Assembly: GCA_016858145.1 (NCBI GenBank)
Contig: JAEHOE010000182.1
Span: 1-64,000 of the forward strand
DNA from: Edaphochlamys debaryana
Taxonomy: Eukaryota > Chlorophyta > Chlorophyceae > Chlamydomonadales
Reading direction: 5' to 3'
Length of the DNA: 64,000 bases
Shown here: positions 32,601-44,600 of the stretch, piece after piece
Position numbering within the stretch: position 1 is the first letter of the stretch
How the letters are laid out: each line of letters opens with the position of its first letter
The notes under the pieces: generated by a model
What the model saw: the letters and a program-made list of their open reading frames with translations, nothing else
Told to the model about the DNA's origin: nothing
Databases searched by the model: none
Translations under genes and position numbers: made by a program

Positions 32601-35600
32601 GCATAAACCACCTGCGCGGCCGGCCTGATCTGTGGCAAGAAGGGCACGGGGAAGGGGGCAAGGGAGGCCGGCGGAGGTGTGACCCTCGAAGGGAGAAGCG
32701 GGGCCCTGGTCTGGGGACGGCCCGGGGGGAGCGGGAGCGACGGGAGCCGGGAGGGCCGAGTGGGGTGCGAGGGCTGGGGAGACCAGGGTGGCGGTAGGTG
32801 AAGTGCTGGAGCGTGAAGGAAGGTTTGGCGGCTGGGGGGGAGCGGGAGGGGCGGAAGGACTCGGAGGATGTGGACGCCCGGGAGGAATGCCGGCCTGCTA
32901 GCTGCACGCGGCCCGCGCTGGTGCGGACTCACGCTTACAGGGGAGGGCCTGCTGTAGCTTGAGGCCCCGGCACATCTCCTCGGCCGTCCTTGCGGCACAG
33001 CTGTAGGTGCAGTGTTAAGCGGGGAACGGCTGGGGGGGGAGGGGGAGGGGGAACAACGGGGGCAGGAGGACTGGGAGGACTGGGACGACCCCTGCAAGTT
33101 GGACGGGGAGGGGCGTGACGTCTGGGAGGGCCGGGGAGGGAGGTAAAGGCGCGGGGCAGGGAGGACTGGGTAGCGAGCGAGGAGGCCCCAGGACGGTACG
33201 AACCCCCCCGTCATGCCGTACACACGGCGCTGCGCGTCGTCCCCCTTTCCCCAACTAGCCCTACCTTAGGCCCCCGGCCCTTCCCTGCCCCCTCTGCCCG
33301 CACCTACAGCGCTAGTCAGCTCCGCGCAAGTGCAGCAGCGCGCTGGAGGTAGAACGCATAAACCACCTGCGCGGCCGGCCTGATCTGTGGCAAGAAGGGC
33401 ACGGGGAAGGGGGCAAGGGAGGCCGGCGGAGGTGTGACCCTCGAAGGGAGAAGCGGGGCCCTGGTCTGGGGACGGCCCGGGGGGAGCGGGAGCGACGGGA
33501 GCCGGGAGGGCCGAGTGGGGTGCGAGGGCTGGGGAGACCAGGGTGGCGGTAGGTGAAGTGTGGAGCGTGAAGGAAGGTTTGGCGGCTGGGGGGGAGCGGG
33601 AGGGGCGGAAGGGCTCGGAGGATATGGACGCCCGGGAGGAATGCCGGCCTGCTTGCTGCACACGGCCTGCGTTGGTGCGGACTCACGCTTACAGGGGAGG
33701 GCCTGCTGTGGCTTGAGGACCCGACACATCTCCTCGGCCGTCCTCGCGGCACAGCTGTAGGTGCAGTGTTCAGCGGGGAACGGCTGGGGGGGGAGGGGGA
33801 ACAAAGGGGGCAGGAGGACTGGGAGGACTGGGACGACCCCTGCAAGTTGGACGGGGAGGGGCGTGACGGCTGGGAGGGCCGGCGGGGGGAGGGGAGGTAA
33901 AGGCGTGGGGCAGGGAGGACTGGGTAGCGAGCGAGGAGGCCCCAGGACGGTACGAACCCCCCCGTCATGCCGTACACACGGCGCTGCGCGTCGTCCCCCT
34001 TTCCCCAACTAGCCCTACCTTAGGCCCCCGGCCCTTCCCTGCCCCCTCTGCCCGCACCTACAGCGCTAGTCAGCTCCGCGCAAGTGCAGCAGCGCGCTGG
34101 AGGTAGAACGCATAAACCACCTGCGCGGCCGGCCTGATCTGTGGCAAGAAGGGCACGGGGAAGGGGGCAAGGGAGGCCGGCGGAGGTGTGACCCTCGAAG
34201 GGAGAAGCGGGGCCCTGGTCTGGGGACGGCCCGGGGGGAGCGGGAGCGACGGGAGCCGGGAGGGCCGAGTGGGGTGCGAGGGCTGGGGAGACCAGGGTGG
34301 CGGTAGGTGAAGTGCGGAGCGTGAAGGAAGGTTTGGCGGCTGGGGGGGAGCGGGAGGGGCGGAAGGGCTCGGAGGATGTGGACGCCCGGGAGGAATGCCG
34401 GCCTGCAAGCTGCACGCGGCCCGCGCTGGTGCGGACTCACGCTTACAGGGGAGGGCCTGCTGTGGCTTGAGGACCCGACACATCTCCTCGGCCGTCCTTG
34501 CGGCACAGCTGTAGGTGCAGTGTTAAGCGGGGAACGGCTGGGGGGGGGGGGGGAGGGGGAACAAAGGGGCAGGAGGACTGGGACGACTGGGACGACCCCT
34601 GCAAGTTGGACGGGGAGGGGCGTGACGTCTGGGAGGGCCGGAGGAGGTAAAGGCGCGGGGCAGGGAGGACTGGGTAGCGAGCGAGGAGGCCCCAGGACGG
34701 TACGAACCCCCCCGTCATGCCGTACACACGGCGCTGCGCGTCGTCCCCCTTTCCCCAACTAGCCCTACCTTAGGCCCCCGGCCCTTCCCTGCCCCCTCTG
34801 CCCGCACCTACAGCGCTAGTCAGCTCCGCGCAAGTGCAGCAGCGCGCTGGAGGTAGAACGCATAAACCACCTGCGCGGCCGGCCTGATCTGTGGCAAGAA
34901 GGGCACGGGGAAGGGGGCAAGGGAGGCCGGCGGAGGTGTGACTCTCGAAGGGAGAAGCGGGGCCCTGGTCTGGGGACGGCCCGGGGGGAGCGGGAGCGAC
35001 GGGAGCCGGGAGGGCCGAGTGGGGTGCGAGGGCTGGGGAGACCAGGGTGGCGGTAGGTGAAGTGTGGAGCGTGAAGGAAGGTTTGGCGGCTGGGGGGGAG
35101 CGGGAGGGGCGGAAGGGCTCGGAGGATATGGACGCCCGGGAGGAATGCCGGCCTGCTTGCTGCACACGGCCTGCGTTGGTGCGGACTCACGCTTACAGGG
35201 GAGGGCCTGCTGTGGCTTGAGGACCCGACACATCTCCTCGGCCGTCCTCGCGGCACAGCTGTAGGTGCAGTGTTCAGCGGGGAACGGCTGGGGGGGGAGG
35301 GGGAACAAAGGGGGCAGGAGGACTGGGAGGACTGGGACGACCCCTGCAAGTTGGACGGGGAGGGGCGTGACGGCTGGGAGGGCCGGCGGGGGGAGGGGAG
35401 GTAAAGGCGTGGGGCAGGGAGGACTGGGTAGCGAGCGAGGAGGCCCCAGGACGGTACGAACCCCCCCGTCATGCCGTACACACGGCGCTGCGCGTCGTCC
35501 CCCTTTCCCCAACTAGCCCTACCTTAGGCCCCCGGCCCTTCCCTGCCCCCTCTGCCCGCACCTACAGCGCTAGTCAGCTCCGCGCAAGTGCAGCAGCGCG

Positions 35601-38600
35601 CTGGAGGTAGAACGCATAAACCACCTGCGCGGCCGGCCTGATCTGTGGCAAGAAGGGCACGGGGAAGGGGGCAAGGGAGGCCGGCGGAGGTGTGACCCTC
35701 GAAGGGAGAAGCGGGGCCCTGGTCTGGGGACGGCCCGGGGGGAGCGGGAGCGACGGGAGCCGGGAGGGCCGAGTGGGGTGCGAGGGCTGGGGAGACCAGG
35801 GTGGCGGTAGGTGAAGTGTGGAGCGTGAAGGAAGGTTTGGCGGCTGGGGGGGAGCGGGAGGGGCGGAAGGGCTCGGAGGATATGGACGCCCGGGAGGAAT
35901 GCCGGCCTGCTTGCTGCACACGGCCTGCGTTGGTGCGGACTCACGCTTACAGGGGAGGGCCTGCTGTGGCTTGAGGACCCGACACATCTCCTCGGCCGTC
36001 CTCGCGGCACAGCTGTAGGTGCAGTGTTCAGCGGGGAACGGCTGGGGGGGGAGGGGGAACAAAGGGGGCAGGAGGACTGGGAGGACTGGGACGACCCCTG
36101 CAAGTTGGACGGGGAGGGGCGTGACGGCTGGGAGGGCCGGCGGGGGGAGGGGAGGTAAAGGCGTGGGGCAGGGAGGACTGGGTAGCGAGCGAGGAGGCCC
36201 CAGGACGGTACGAACCCCCCCGTCATGCCGTACACACGGCGCTGCGCGTCGTCCCCCTTTCCCCAACTAGCCCTACCTTAGGCCCCCGGCCCTTCCCTGC
36301 CCCCTCTGCCCGCACCTACAGCGCTAGTCAGCTCCGCGCAAGTGCAGCAGCGCGCTGGAGGTAGAACGCATAAACCACCTGCGCGGCCGGCCTGATCTGT
36401 GGCAAGAAGGGCACGGGGAAGGGGGCAAGGGAGGCCGGCGGAGGTGTGACCCTCGAAGGGAGAAGCGGGGCCCTGGTCTGGGGACGGCCCGGGGGGAGCG
36501 GGAGCGACGGGAGCCGGGAGGGCCGAGTGGGGTGCGAGGGCTGGGGAGACCAGGGTGGCGGTAGGTGAAGTGTGGAGCGTGAAGGAAGGTTTGGCGGCTG
36601 GGGGGGAGCGGGAGGGGCGGAAGGGCTCGGAGGATATGGACGCCCGGGAGGAATGCCGGCCTGCTTGCTGCACACGGCCTGCGTTGGTGCGGACTCACGC
36701 TTACAGGGGAGGGCCTGCTGTGGCTTGAGGACCCGACACATCTCCTCGGCCGTCCTCGCGGCACAGCTGTAGGTGCAGTGTTCAGCGGGGAACGGCTGGG
36801 GGGGGGGGGGGGAACAAAGGGGGCAGGAGGACTGGGAGGACTGGGACGACCCCTGCAAGTTGGACGGGGAGGGGCGTGACGGCTGGGAGGGCCGGCGGGG
36901 GGAGGGGAGGTAAAGGCGTGGGGCAGGGAGGACTGGGTAGCGAGCGAGGAGGCCCCAGGACGGTACGAACCCCCCCGTCATGCCGTACACACGGCGCTGC
37001 GCGTCGTCCCCCTTTCCCCAACTAGCCCTACCTTAGGCCCCCGGCCCTTCCCTGCCCCCTCTGCCCGCACCTACAGCGCTAGTCAGCTCCGCGCAAGTGC
37101 AGCAGCGCGCTGGAGGTAGAACGCATAAACCACCTGCGCGGCCGGCCTGATCTGTGGCAAGAAGGGCACGGGGAAGGGGGCAAGGGAGGCCGGCGGAGGT
37201 GTGACCCTCGAAGGGAGAAGCGGGGCCCTGGTCTGGGGACGGCCCGGGGGGAGCGGGAGCGACGGGAGCCGGGAGGGCCGAGTGGGGTGCGAGGGCTGGG
37301 GAGACCAGGGTGGCGGTAGGTGAAGTGCGGAGCGTGAAGGAAGGTTTGGCGGCTGGGGGGGAGCGGGAGGGGCGGAAGGACTCGGAGGATGTGGACGCCC
37401 GGGAGGAATGCCGGCCTGCAAGCTGCACGCGGCCCGCGCTGGTGCGGACTCACGCTTACAGGGGAGGGCCTGCTGTAGCTTGAGGCCCCGGCACATCTCC
37501 TCGGCCGTCCTTGCGGCACAACTGTAGGTGTAGTGTTAAGCGGGGAACGGCTGGGGGGGGAGGGGGGAGGGGGAACAACGGGGCAGGAGGACTGGGAGGA
37601 CTGGGACGACCCCTGCAAGCTGGACGGGGAGGGGCGTGACGTCTGGGAGGGCCGGGGGAGGTAAAGGCGCGGGGCAGGGAGGACTGGGTAGCGAGCGAGG
37701 AGGCCCCAGGCCGGTACGAACCCCCCCGTCATGCCGTACACACGGCGCTGCGCGTCGTCCCCCTTTCCCCAACTAGCCCTACCTTAGGCCCCCGGCCCTT
37801 CCCTGCCCCCTCTGCCCGCACCTACAGCGCTAGTCAGCTCCGCGCAAGTGCAGCAGCGCGCTGGAGGTAGAACGCATAAACCACCTGCGCGGCCGGCCTG
37901 ATCTGTGGCAAGAAGGGCACGGGGAAGGGGGCAAGGGAGGCCGGCGGAGGTGTGACTCTCGAAGGGAGAAGCGGGGCCCTGGTCTGGGGACGGCCCGGGG
38001 GGAGCGGGAGCGACGGGAGCCGGGAGGGCCGAGTGGGGTGCGAGGGCTGGGGAGACCAGGGTGGCGGTAGGTGAAGTGCGGAGCGTGAAGGAAGGTTTGG
38101 CGGCTGGGGGGGAGCGGGAGGGGCGGAAGGGCTCGGAGGATATGGACGCCCGGGAGGAATGCCGGCCTGCTTGCTGCACACGGCCTGCGTTGGTGCGGAC
38201 TCACGCTTACAGGGGAGGGCCTGCTGTGGCTTGAGGACCCGACACATCTCCTCGGCCGTCCTCGCGGCACAGCTGTAGGTGCAGTGTTCAGCGGGGAACG
38301 GCTGGGGGGGGAGGGGGAACAAAGGGGGCAGGAGGACTGGGAGGACTGGGACGACCCCTGCAAGTTGGACGGGGAGGGGCGTGACGGCTGGGAGGGCCGG
38401 CGGGGGGAGGGGAGGTAAAGGCGTGGGGCAGGGAGGACTGGGTAGCGAGCGAGGAGGCCCCAGGACGGTACGAACCCCCCCGTCATGCCGTACGCACGGC
38501 GCTGCGCGTTGTCCCCCTTTCCCCAACTAGCCCTACCTTAGGCCCCCGGCCCTTCCCTGCCCCCTCTGCCCGCACCTACAGCGCTAGTCAGCTCCGCGCA

Positions 38601-41600
38601 AGTGCAGCAGCGCGCTGGAGGTAGAACGCATAACCACCTGCGTGGCCGGCCTCGTCTGTGGCAAGAAGGGCACGGGGAAGGGGGCAAGGGAGGCCGGCGG
38701 AGGTGTGACTCTCGAAGGGAGAAGCGGGGCCCTGGTCTGGGGACGGCCCGGGGGGAGCGGGAGCGACGGGAGCCGGGAGGGCCGAGTGGGGTGCGAGGGC
38801 TGGGGAGACCAGGGTGGCGGTAGGTGAAGTGTGGAGCGTGAAGGAAGGTTTGGCGGCTGGGGGGGAGCGGGAGGGGCGGAAGGGCTCGGAGGATATGGAC
38901 GCCCGGGAGGAATGCCGGCCTGCTTGCTGCACACGGCCTGCGTTGGTGCGGACTCACGCTTACAGGGGAGGGCCTGCTGTGGCTTGAGGACCCGACACAT
39001 CTCCTCGGCCGTCCTCGCGGCACAGCTGTAGGTGCAGTGTTCAGCGGGGAACGGCTGGGGGGGGAGGGGGAACAAAGGGGGCAGGAGGACTGGGAGGACT
39101 GGGACGACCCCTGCAAGTTGGACGGGGAGGGGCGTGACGGCTGGGAGGGCCGGCGGGGGGAGGGGAGGTAAAGGCGTGGGGCAGGGAGGACTGGGTAGCG
39201 AGCGAGGAGGCCCCAGGACGGTACGAACCCCCCCGTCATGCCGTACACACGGCGCTGCGCGTCGTCCCCCTTTCCCCAACTAGCCCTACCTTAGGCCCCC
39301 GGCCCTTCCCTGCCCCCTCTGCCCGCACCTACAGCGCTAGTCAGCTCCGCGCAAGTGCAGCAGCGCGCTGGAGGTAGAACGCATAAACCACCTGCGCGGC
39401 CGGCCTGATCTGTGGCAAGAAGGGCACGGGGAAGGGGGCAAGGGAGGCCGGCGGAGGTGTGACCCTCGAAGGGAGAAGCGGGGCCCTGGTCTGGGGACGG
39501 CCCGGGGGGAGCGGGAGCGACGGGAGCCGGGAGGGCCGAGTGGGGTGCGAGGGCTGGGGAGACCAGGGTGGCGGTAGGTGAAGTGCGGAGCGTGAAGGAA
39601 GGTTTGGCGGCTGGGGGGGAGCGGGAGGGGCGGAAGGACTCGGAGGATGTGGACGCCCGGGAGGAATGCCGGCCTGCAAGCTGCACGCGGCCCGCGCTGG
39701 TGCGGACTCACGCTTACAGGGGAGGGCCTGCTGTAGCTTGAGGCCCCGGCACATCTCCTCGGCCGTCCTTGCGGCACAGCTGTAGGTGCAGTGTTAAGCG
39801 GGGAACGGCTGGGGGGGGAGGGGGGAGGGGGAACAACGGGGCAGGAGGACTGGGACGACTGGGACGACCCCTGCAAGCTGGACGGGGAGGGGCGTGACGT
39901 CTGGGAGGGCCGGAGGAGGTAAAGGCGCGGGGCAGGGAGGACTGGGTAGCGAGCGAGGAGGCCCCAGGCCGGTACGAACCCCCCCGTCATGCCGTACACA
40001 CGGCGCTGCGCGTCGTCCCCCTTTCCCCAACTAGCCCTACCTTAGGCCCCCGGCCCTTCCCTGCCCCCTCTGCCCGCACCTACAGCGCTAGTCAGCTCCG
40101 CGCAAGTGCAGCAGCGCGCTGGAGGTAGAACGCATAAACCACCTGCGCGGCCGGCCTGATCTGTGGCAAGAAGGGCACGGGGAAGGGGGCAAGGGAGGCC
40201 GGCGGAGGTGTGACTCTCGAAGGGAGAAGCGGGGCCCTGGTCTGGGGACGGCCCGGGGGGAGCGGGAGCGATGGGGGCCGGGAGGGCCGAGTGGGGTGCG
40301 AGGGCTGGGGAGACCAGGGTGGCGGTAGGTGAAGTGTGGAGCGTGAAGGAAGGTTTGGCAGCTGGGGGGGAGCGGGAGGGGCGGAAGGGCTCGGAGGATA
40401 TGGACGCCCGGGAGGAATGCCGGCCTGCTTGCTGCACACGGCCTGCGTTGGTGCGGACTCACGCTTACAGGGGAGGGCCTGCTGTGGCTTGAGGACCCGA
40501 CACATCTCCTCGGCCGTCCTCGCGGCACAGCTGTAGGTGCAGTGTTCAGCGGGGAACGGCTGGGGGGGGAGGGGGAACAAAGGGGGCAGGAGGACTGGGA
40601 GGACTGGGACGACCCCTGCAAGTTGGACGGGGAGGGGCGTGACGGCTGGGAGGGCCGGCGGGGGGAGGGGAGGTAAAGGCGTGGGGCAGGGAGGACTGGG
40701 TAGCGAGTGAGGAGGCCCCAGGCCGGTACGAACCCCCCCGTCATGCCGTACACACGGCGCTGCGCGTCGTCCCCCTTTCCCCAACTAGCCCTACCTTAGG
40801 CCCCCGGCCCTTCCCTGCCCCCTCTGCCCGCACCTACAGCGCTAGTCAGCTCCGCGCAAGTGCAGCAGCGCGCTGGAGGTAGAACGCATAAACCACCTGC
40901 GCGGCCGGCCTGATCTGTGGCAAGAAGGGCACGGGGAAGGGGGCAAGGGAGGCCGGCGGAGGTGTGACCCTCGAAGGGAGAAGCGGGGCCCTGGTCTGGG
41001 GACGGCCCGGGGGGAGCGGGAGCGACGGGAGCCGGGAGGGCCGAGTGGGGTGCGAGGGCTGGGGAGACAAGGGTGGCGGTAGGTGAAGTGCGGAGCGTGA
41101 AGGAAGGTTTGGCGGCTGGGGGGGAGCGGGAGGGGCGGAAGGACTCGGAGGATGTGGACGCCCGGGAGGAATGCCGGCCTGCAAGCTGCACGCGGCCCGC
41201 GCTGGTGCGGACTCACGCTTACAGGGGAGGGCCTGCTGTAGCTTGAGGCCCCGGCACATCTCCTCGGCCGTCCTTGCGGCACAACTGTAGGTGTAGTGTT
41301 AAGCGGGGAACGGCTGGGGGGGGAGGGGGGAGGGGGAACAAAGGGGCAGGAGGACTGGGACGACTGGGACGACCCCTGCAAGCTGGACGGGGAGGGGCGT
41401 GACGTCTGGGAGGGCCGGAGGAGGTAAAGGCGCGGGGCAGGGAGGACTGGGTAGCGAGCGAGGAGGCCCCAGGCCGGTACGAACCCCCCCGTCATGCCGT
41501 ACACACGGCGCTGCGCGTCGTCCCCCTTTCCCCAACTAGCCCTACCTTAGGCCCCCGGCCCTTCCCTGCCCCCTCTGCCCGCACCTACAGCGCTAGTCAG

Positions 41601-44600
41601 CTCCGCGCAAGTGCAGCAGCGCGCTGGAGGTAGAACGCATAAACCACCTGCGCGGCCGGCCTGATCTGTGGCAAAAGGGCACGGGGAAGGGGGCAAGGGA
41701 GGCCGGCGGAGGTGTGACTCTCGAAGGGAGAAGCGGGGCCCTGGTCTGGGGACGGCCCGGGGGGAGCGGGAGCGATGGGGGCCGGGAGGGCCGAGTGGGG
41801 TGCGAGGGCTGGGGAGACCAGGGTGGCGGTAGGTGAAGTGTGGAGCGTGAAGGAAGGTTTGGCGGCTGGGGGGGAGCGGGAGGGGCGGAAGGGCTCGGAG
41901 GATATGGACGCCCGGGAGGAATGCCGGCCTGCTTGCTGCACACGGCCTGCGTTGGTGCGGACTCACGCTTACAGGGGAGGGCCTGCTGTGGCTTGAGGAC
42001 CCGACACATCTCCTCGGCCGTCCTCGCGGCACAGCTGTAGGTGCAGTGTTCAGCGGGGAACGGCTGGGGGGGGAGGGGGGAGGGGGAACAACGGGGCAGG
42101 AGGACTGGGACGACTGGGACGACCCCTGCAAGCTGGACGGGGAGGGGCGTGACGTCTGGGAGGGCCGGAGGAGGTAAAGGCGCGGGGCAGGGAGGACTGG
42201 GTAGCGAGCGAGGAGGCCCCAGGCCGGTACGAACCCCCCCGTCATGCCGTACACACGGCGCTGCGCGTCGTCCCCCTTTCCCCAACTAGCCCTACCTTAG
42301 GCCCCCGGCCCTTCCCTGCCCCCTCTGCCCGCACCTACAGCGCTAGTCAGCTCCGCGCAAGTGCAGCAGCGCGCTGGAGGTAGAACGCATAAACCACCTG
42401 CGCGGCCGGCCTGATCTGTGGCAAGAAGGGCACGGGGAAGGGGGCAAGGGAGGCCGGCGGAGGTGTGACCCTCGAAGGGAGAAGCGGGGCCCTGGTCTGG
42501 GGACGGCCCGGGGGGAGCGGGAGCGATGGGGGCCGGGAGGGCCGAGTGGGGTGCGAGGGCTGGGGAGACCAGGGTGGCGGTAGGTGAAGTGTGGAGCGTG
42601 AAGGAAGGTTTGGCGGCTGGGGGGGAGCGGGAGGGGCGGAAGGGCTCGGAGGATATGGACGCCCGGGAGGAATGCCGGCCTGCTTGCTGCACACGGCCTG
42701 CGTTGGTGCGGACTCACGCTTACAGGGGAGGGCCTGCTGTGGCTTGAGGACCCGACACATCTCCTCGGCCGTCCTCGCGGCACAGCTGTAGGTGCAGTGT
42801 TCAGCGGGGAACGGCTGGGGGGGGAGGGGGGAGGGGGAACAACGGGGCAGGAGGACTGGGACGACTGGGACGACCCCTGCAAGCTGGACGGGGAGGGGCG
42901 TGACGTCTGGGAGGGCCGGAGGAGGTAAAGGCGCGGGGCAGGGAGGACTGGGTAGCGAGCGAGGAGGCCCCAGGCCGGTACGAACCCCCCCGTCATGCCG
43001 TACACACGGCGCTGCGCGTCGTCCCCCTTTCCCCAACTAGCCCTACCTTAGGCCCCCGGCCCTTCCCTGCCCCCTCTGCCCGCACCTACAGCGCTAGTCA
43101 GCTCCGCGCAAGTGCAGCAGCGCGCTGGAGGTAGAACGCATAAACCACCTGCGCGGCCGGCCTGATCTGTGGCAAGAAGGGCACGGGGAAGGGGGCAAGG
43201 GAGGCCGGCGGAGGTGTGACTCTCGAAGGGAGAAGCGGGGGCCCTGGTCTGGGGACGGCCCGGGGGGAGCGGGAGCGATGGGGGCCGGGAGGGCCGAGTG
43301 GGGTGCGAGGGCTGGGGAGACCAGGGTGGCGGTAGGTGAAGTGTGGAGCGTGAAGGAAGGTTTGGCGGCTGGGGGGGAGCGGGAGGGGCGGAAGGGCTCG
43401 GAGGATATGGACGCCCGGGAGGAATGCCGGCCTGCTTGCTGCACACGGCCTGCGTTGGTGCGGACTCACGCTTACAGGGGAGGGCCTGCTGTGGCTTGAG
43501 GACCCGACACATCTCCTCGGCCGTCCTCGCGGCACAGCTGTAGGTGCAGTGTTCAGCGGGGAACGGCTGGGGGGGGAGGGGGAACAAAGGGGGCAGGAGG
43601 ACTGGGACGACTGGGACGACCCCTGCAAGTTGGACGGGGAGGGGCGTGACGGCTGGGAGGGCCGGCGGGGGGAGGGGAGGTAAAGGCGTGGGGCAGGGAG
43701 GACTGGGTAGCGAGCGAGGAGGCCCCAGGACGGTACGAACCCCCCCGTCATGCCGTACGCACGGCTCTGCGCGTTGTCCCCCTTTCCCCAACTAGCCCTA
43801 CCTTAGGCCCCCGGCCCTTCCCTGCCCCCTCTGCCCGCACCTACAGCGCTAGTCAGCTCCGCGCAAGTGCAGCAGCGCGCTGGAGGTAGAATGCATAAAC
43901 CACCTGCGTGGCCGGCCTCGTCTGTGGCAAGAAGGGCACGGGGAAGGGGGCAAGGGAGGCCGGCGGAGGTGTGACTCTCGAAGGGAGAAGCGGGGCCCTG
44001 GTCTGGGGACGGCCCGGGGGGAGCGGGAGCGACGGGAGCCGGGAGGGCCGAGTGGGGTGCGAGGGCTGGGGAGACCAGGGTGGCGGTAGGTGAAGTGTGG
44101 AGCGTGAAGGAAGGTTTGGCGGCTGGGGGGGAGCGGGAGGGGCGGAAGGGCTCGGAGGATATGGACGCCCGGGAGGAATGCCGGCCTGCTTGCTGCACAC
44201 GGCCTGCGTTGGTGCGGACTCACGCTTACAGGGGAGGGCCTGCTGTGGCTTGAGGACCCGACACATCTCCTCGGCCGTCCTCGCGGCACAGCTGTAGGTG
44301 CAGTGTTCAGCGGGGAACGGCTGGGGGGGGAGGGGGAACAAAGGGGGCAGGAGGACTGGGAGGACTGGGACGACCCCTGCAAGTTGGACGGGGAGGGGCG
44401 TGACGGCTGGGAGGGCCGGCGGGGGGAGGGGAGGTAAAGGCGTGGGGCAGGGAGGACTGGGTAGCGAGCGAGGAGGCCCCAGGACGGTACGAACCCCCCC
44501 GTCATGCCGTACGCACGGCGCTGCGCGTTGTCCCCCTTTCCCCAACTAGCCCTACCTTAGGCCCCCGGCCCTTCCCTGCCCCCTCTGCCCGCACCTACAG